Below are positions 63,217 through 64,000 of a stretch of 64,000 nt of DNA, one piece after another. The position numbers and the translations under genes are program-made. Each line of letters opens with the position of its first letter. The first letter of the stretch is position 1. The notes below the pieces were generated by a model. It saw nothing but the letters and a program-made list of their open reading frames with translations. It was not told where the DNA came from and ran no database searches. The stretch comes from DASRWI01 sp035654655 (GTDB lineage: Bacteria > Bacteroidota > Ignavibacteria > Ignavibacteriales > Ignavibacteriaceae). The stretch is from contig DASRWI010000015.1 of NCBI GenBank assembly GCA_035654655.1, positions 1 to 64,000 of the forward strand, in the 5' to 3' direction.

Positions 63217-64000
63217 ATTCTTCTTCTGATAAATTTTCTTTTTGTTTACTTTTCTTCAAAGAACCTTCATATAATTTGTAATTAAAAAAACTAAGTTCAA
63301 GCGGACCAGCGTGAAAACTTAATCTTTTTGAAGTTCCAAGTCCTAAACTTTTTAATGCTTCTTTATTTGAACTTAATATCCACGCTTCGTAACCTTTATA
63401 CTCCTGCTTTAATTTATCACCCATGGATTTATATAAGGCATTTATATCATCAGGTTTCATTCTCTCACCATAAGGAGGATTCATCATTATTACTCCGGTT
63501 CCTCCAGGTGAGGATTGTTTTTCAAACGCTTTTCTTGATAATTCAATTTTGTTGTCCAGCTTTGCTAATCTAATGTTTGACCTTGCCATACCCACTGCTT
63601 CAGGAGAAATATCTGAACCAATAATCTTATGATTGAATTTCCTCATATCCATATTTGCTTTAGCTATAATATTCTTCCACATAACAGGGTCATAATCTTT
63701 CCAGTTTTGAAAACCAAATTTCTTCCTGTGACTGCCGGGTGGAATATTATAAGCATACATAGCAGCTTCAATTAAAAAAGTACCGGAGCCGCACATAGGG
63801 TCAATAAAATTACTTTCTCTATCCCATCCTGAAGTAAGAATTAATCCTGCAGCAAGTGCTTCGTTAAGTGGAGCTTCATTCACGTTTACTCTGTAACCTC
63901 TTTTATGCAAAGAGCTTCCTGAGCTATCCAATGATAATGTAATCTCATCCTGAAAAATTCTGACGTTTATTCTAATATCAGGTTCATCCAAATCAATTGA
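63197..64000 (-). CDS. RlmL-type THUMP RNA methyltransferase, 5'-truncated by the window edge
   Basis: The frame stays open to base 64000. The visible 267 or so residues start in the end of the THUMP region (DLDEPDIRINVRIF; SLDSSGSSLHKRGYRVN), followed by a Rossmann methyltransferase: DPMCGSGTFLIEAAMYA (SAM-binding motif), GSDISPEAVGMARSNI and the amino-methylating NPPYGER. This matches rRNA m2G methyltransferases of the RlmL/YcbY N-half type. The TTG at 63991 is internal, not the start. The C-terminal tail is Lys/Glu-rich. Partial on the right. Confidence 0.9.
   Translation of the reverse strand, partial: SIDLDEPDIRINVRIFQDEITLSLDSSGSSLHKRGYRVNVNEAPLNEALAAGLILTSGWDRESNFIDPMCGSGTFLIEAAMYAYNIPPGSHRKKFGFQNWKDYDPVMWKNIIAKANMDMRKFNHKIIGSDISPEAVGMARSNIRLAKLDNKIELSRKAFEKQSSPGGTGVIMMNPPYGERMKPDDINALYKSMGDKLKQEYKGYEAWILSSNKEALKSLGLGTSKRLSFHAGPLELSFFNYKLYEGSLKKSKQKENLSEEEYEENNN

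Noticed and set aside
63989..63991. TTG at 63991 as the start of the RNA methyltransferase
   Set aside because: The frame is open to the window edge, and the residues before and after it continue the THUMP/linker pattern. It is an internal Leu.

Overview
The window is visibly AT-rich bacterial DNA. It most likely comes from the Ignavibacteriota (Ignavibacteria/Chlorobi side of the Bacteroidetes group). The evidence is four secreted proteins ending in a type IX secretion (T9SS) sorting domain of the form NxPNPFNPxTxI...GxYxxxFxxxxLxSGxYfY...KKMxLxK, a TonB-receptor/DUF4249 pair, a short Bacteroidetes-type primary sigma factor, a Bacteroidetes-type omega subunit, DUF4837, DUF1460 and many SpII lipoproteins. 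No tRNA, rRNA, phage, IS transposase or CRISPR was recognised.

Layout. (1) 1-6325, plus strand: a tightly overlapping six-gene operon entering from the left edge. It encodes a PqqD-like peptide-recognition protein, an ATP-grasp ligase, a fold-III PLP decarboxylase-like enzyme, a urea-transporter-like membrane domain fused to an M23/LytM peptidase domain, a TPR protein and an outer-membrane beta-barrel candidate. This is the best candidate for an undescribed system. (2) 6419-8493, plus: anhydro-MurNAc kinase and endonuclease IV. (3) 8872-28531 plus the CYTH gene to 29033, minus: a long housekeeping block (DUF1460 amidase, dnaB, family-4 uracil-DNA glycosylase, coaBC, rpoZ, gmk, yicC; DUF4837 lipoprotein, dolichol/phytol-kinase-like protein, ftsH, hpt, tilS; ribE, ribD, greA; a secreted M1 aminopeptidase; an AddB-like nuclease and a CYTH protein). 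(4) 29232-37674: mixed-strand transport and metabolism genes (beta-barrel protein, thiamine-binding protein, AEC transporter, CorA-like transporter, lipoprotein, small orphan, aldo/keto reductase, alpha/beta hydrolase, mnmA, K+/H+ antiporter). (5) 37876-45210, minus: envelope and secreted proteins, including two related T9SS cargo genes, a second M1 peptidase and a large lipoprotein. (6) 45481-57547: primary sigma factor, PBP1A, YtxH protein, M16 peptidase, dodecin, DUF4249/TonB receptor and a GlmU-like nucleotidyltransferase. (7) 57893-64000, minus: T9SS beta-propeller protein, lipoprotein, rdgB, a nucleoside-type deaminase, an AhpD-like protein and a 5'-truncated RlmL-type RNA methyltransferase.

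Gene-free stretches over 300 bp (8494-8871, 14929-15380, 48454-49000, 57548-57892) are filled with small dispersed palindromes. The main type is a REP-like element reading CCCACGACTT/AAGTCGTGGG and variants, sometimes in near-periodic clusters. There are also inverted repeats of at least three other families and rho-independent terminators.

All calls are from reading the translated sequence and motifs; no database search was possible. Start codons were moved from the longest frame where an internal ATG fits the family or a ribosome-binding site better.
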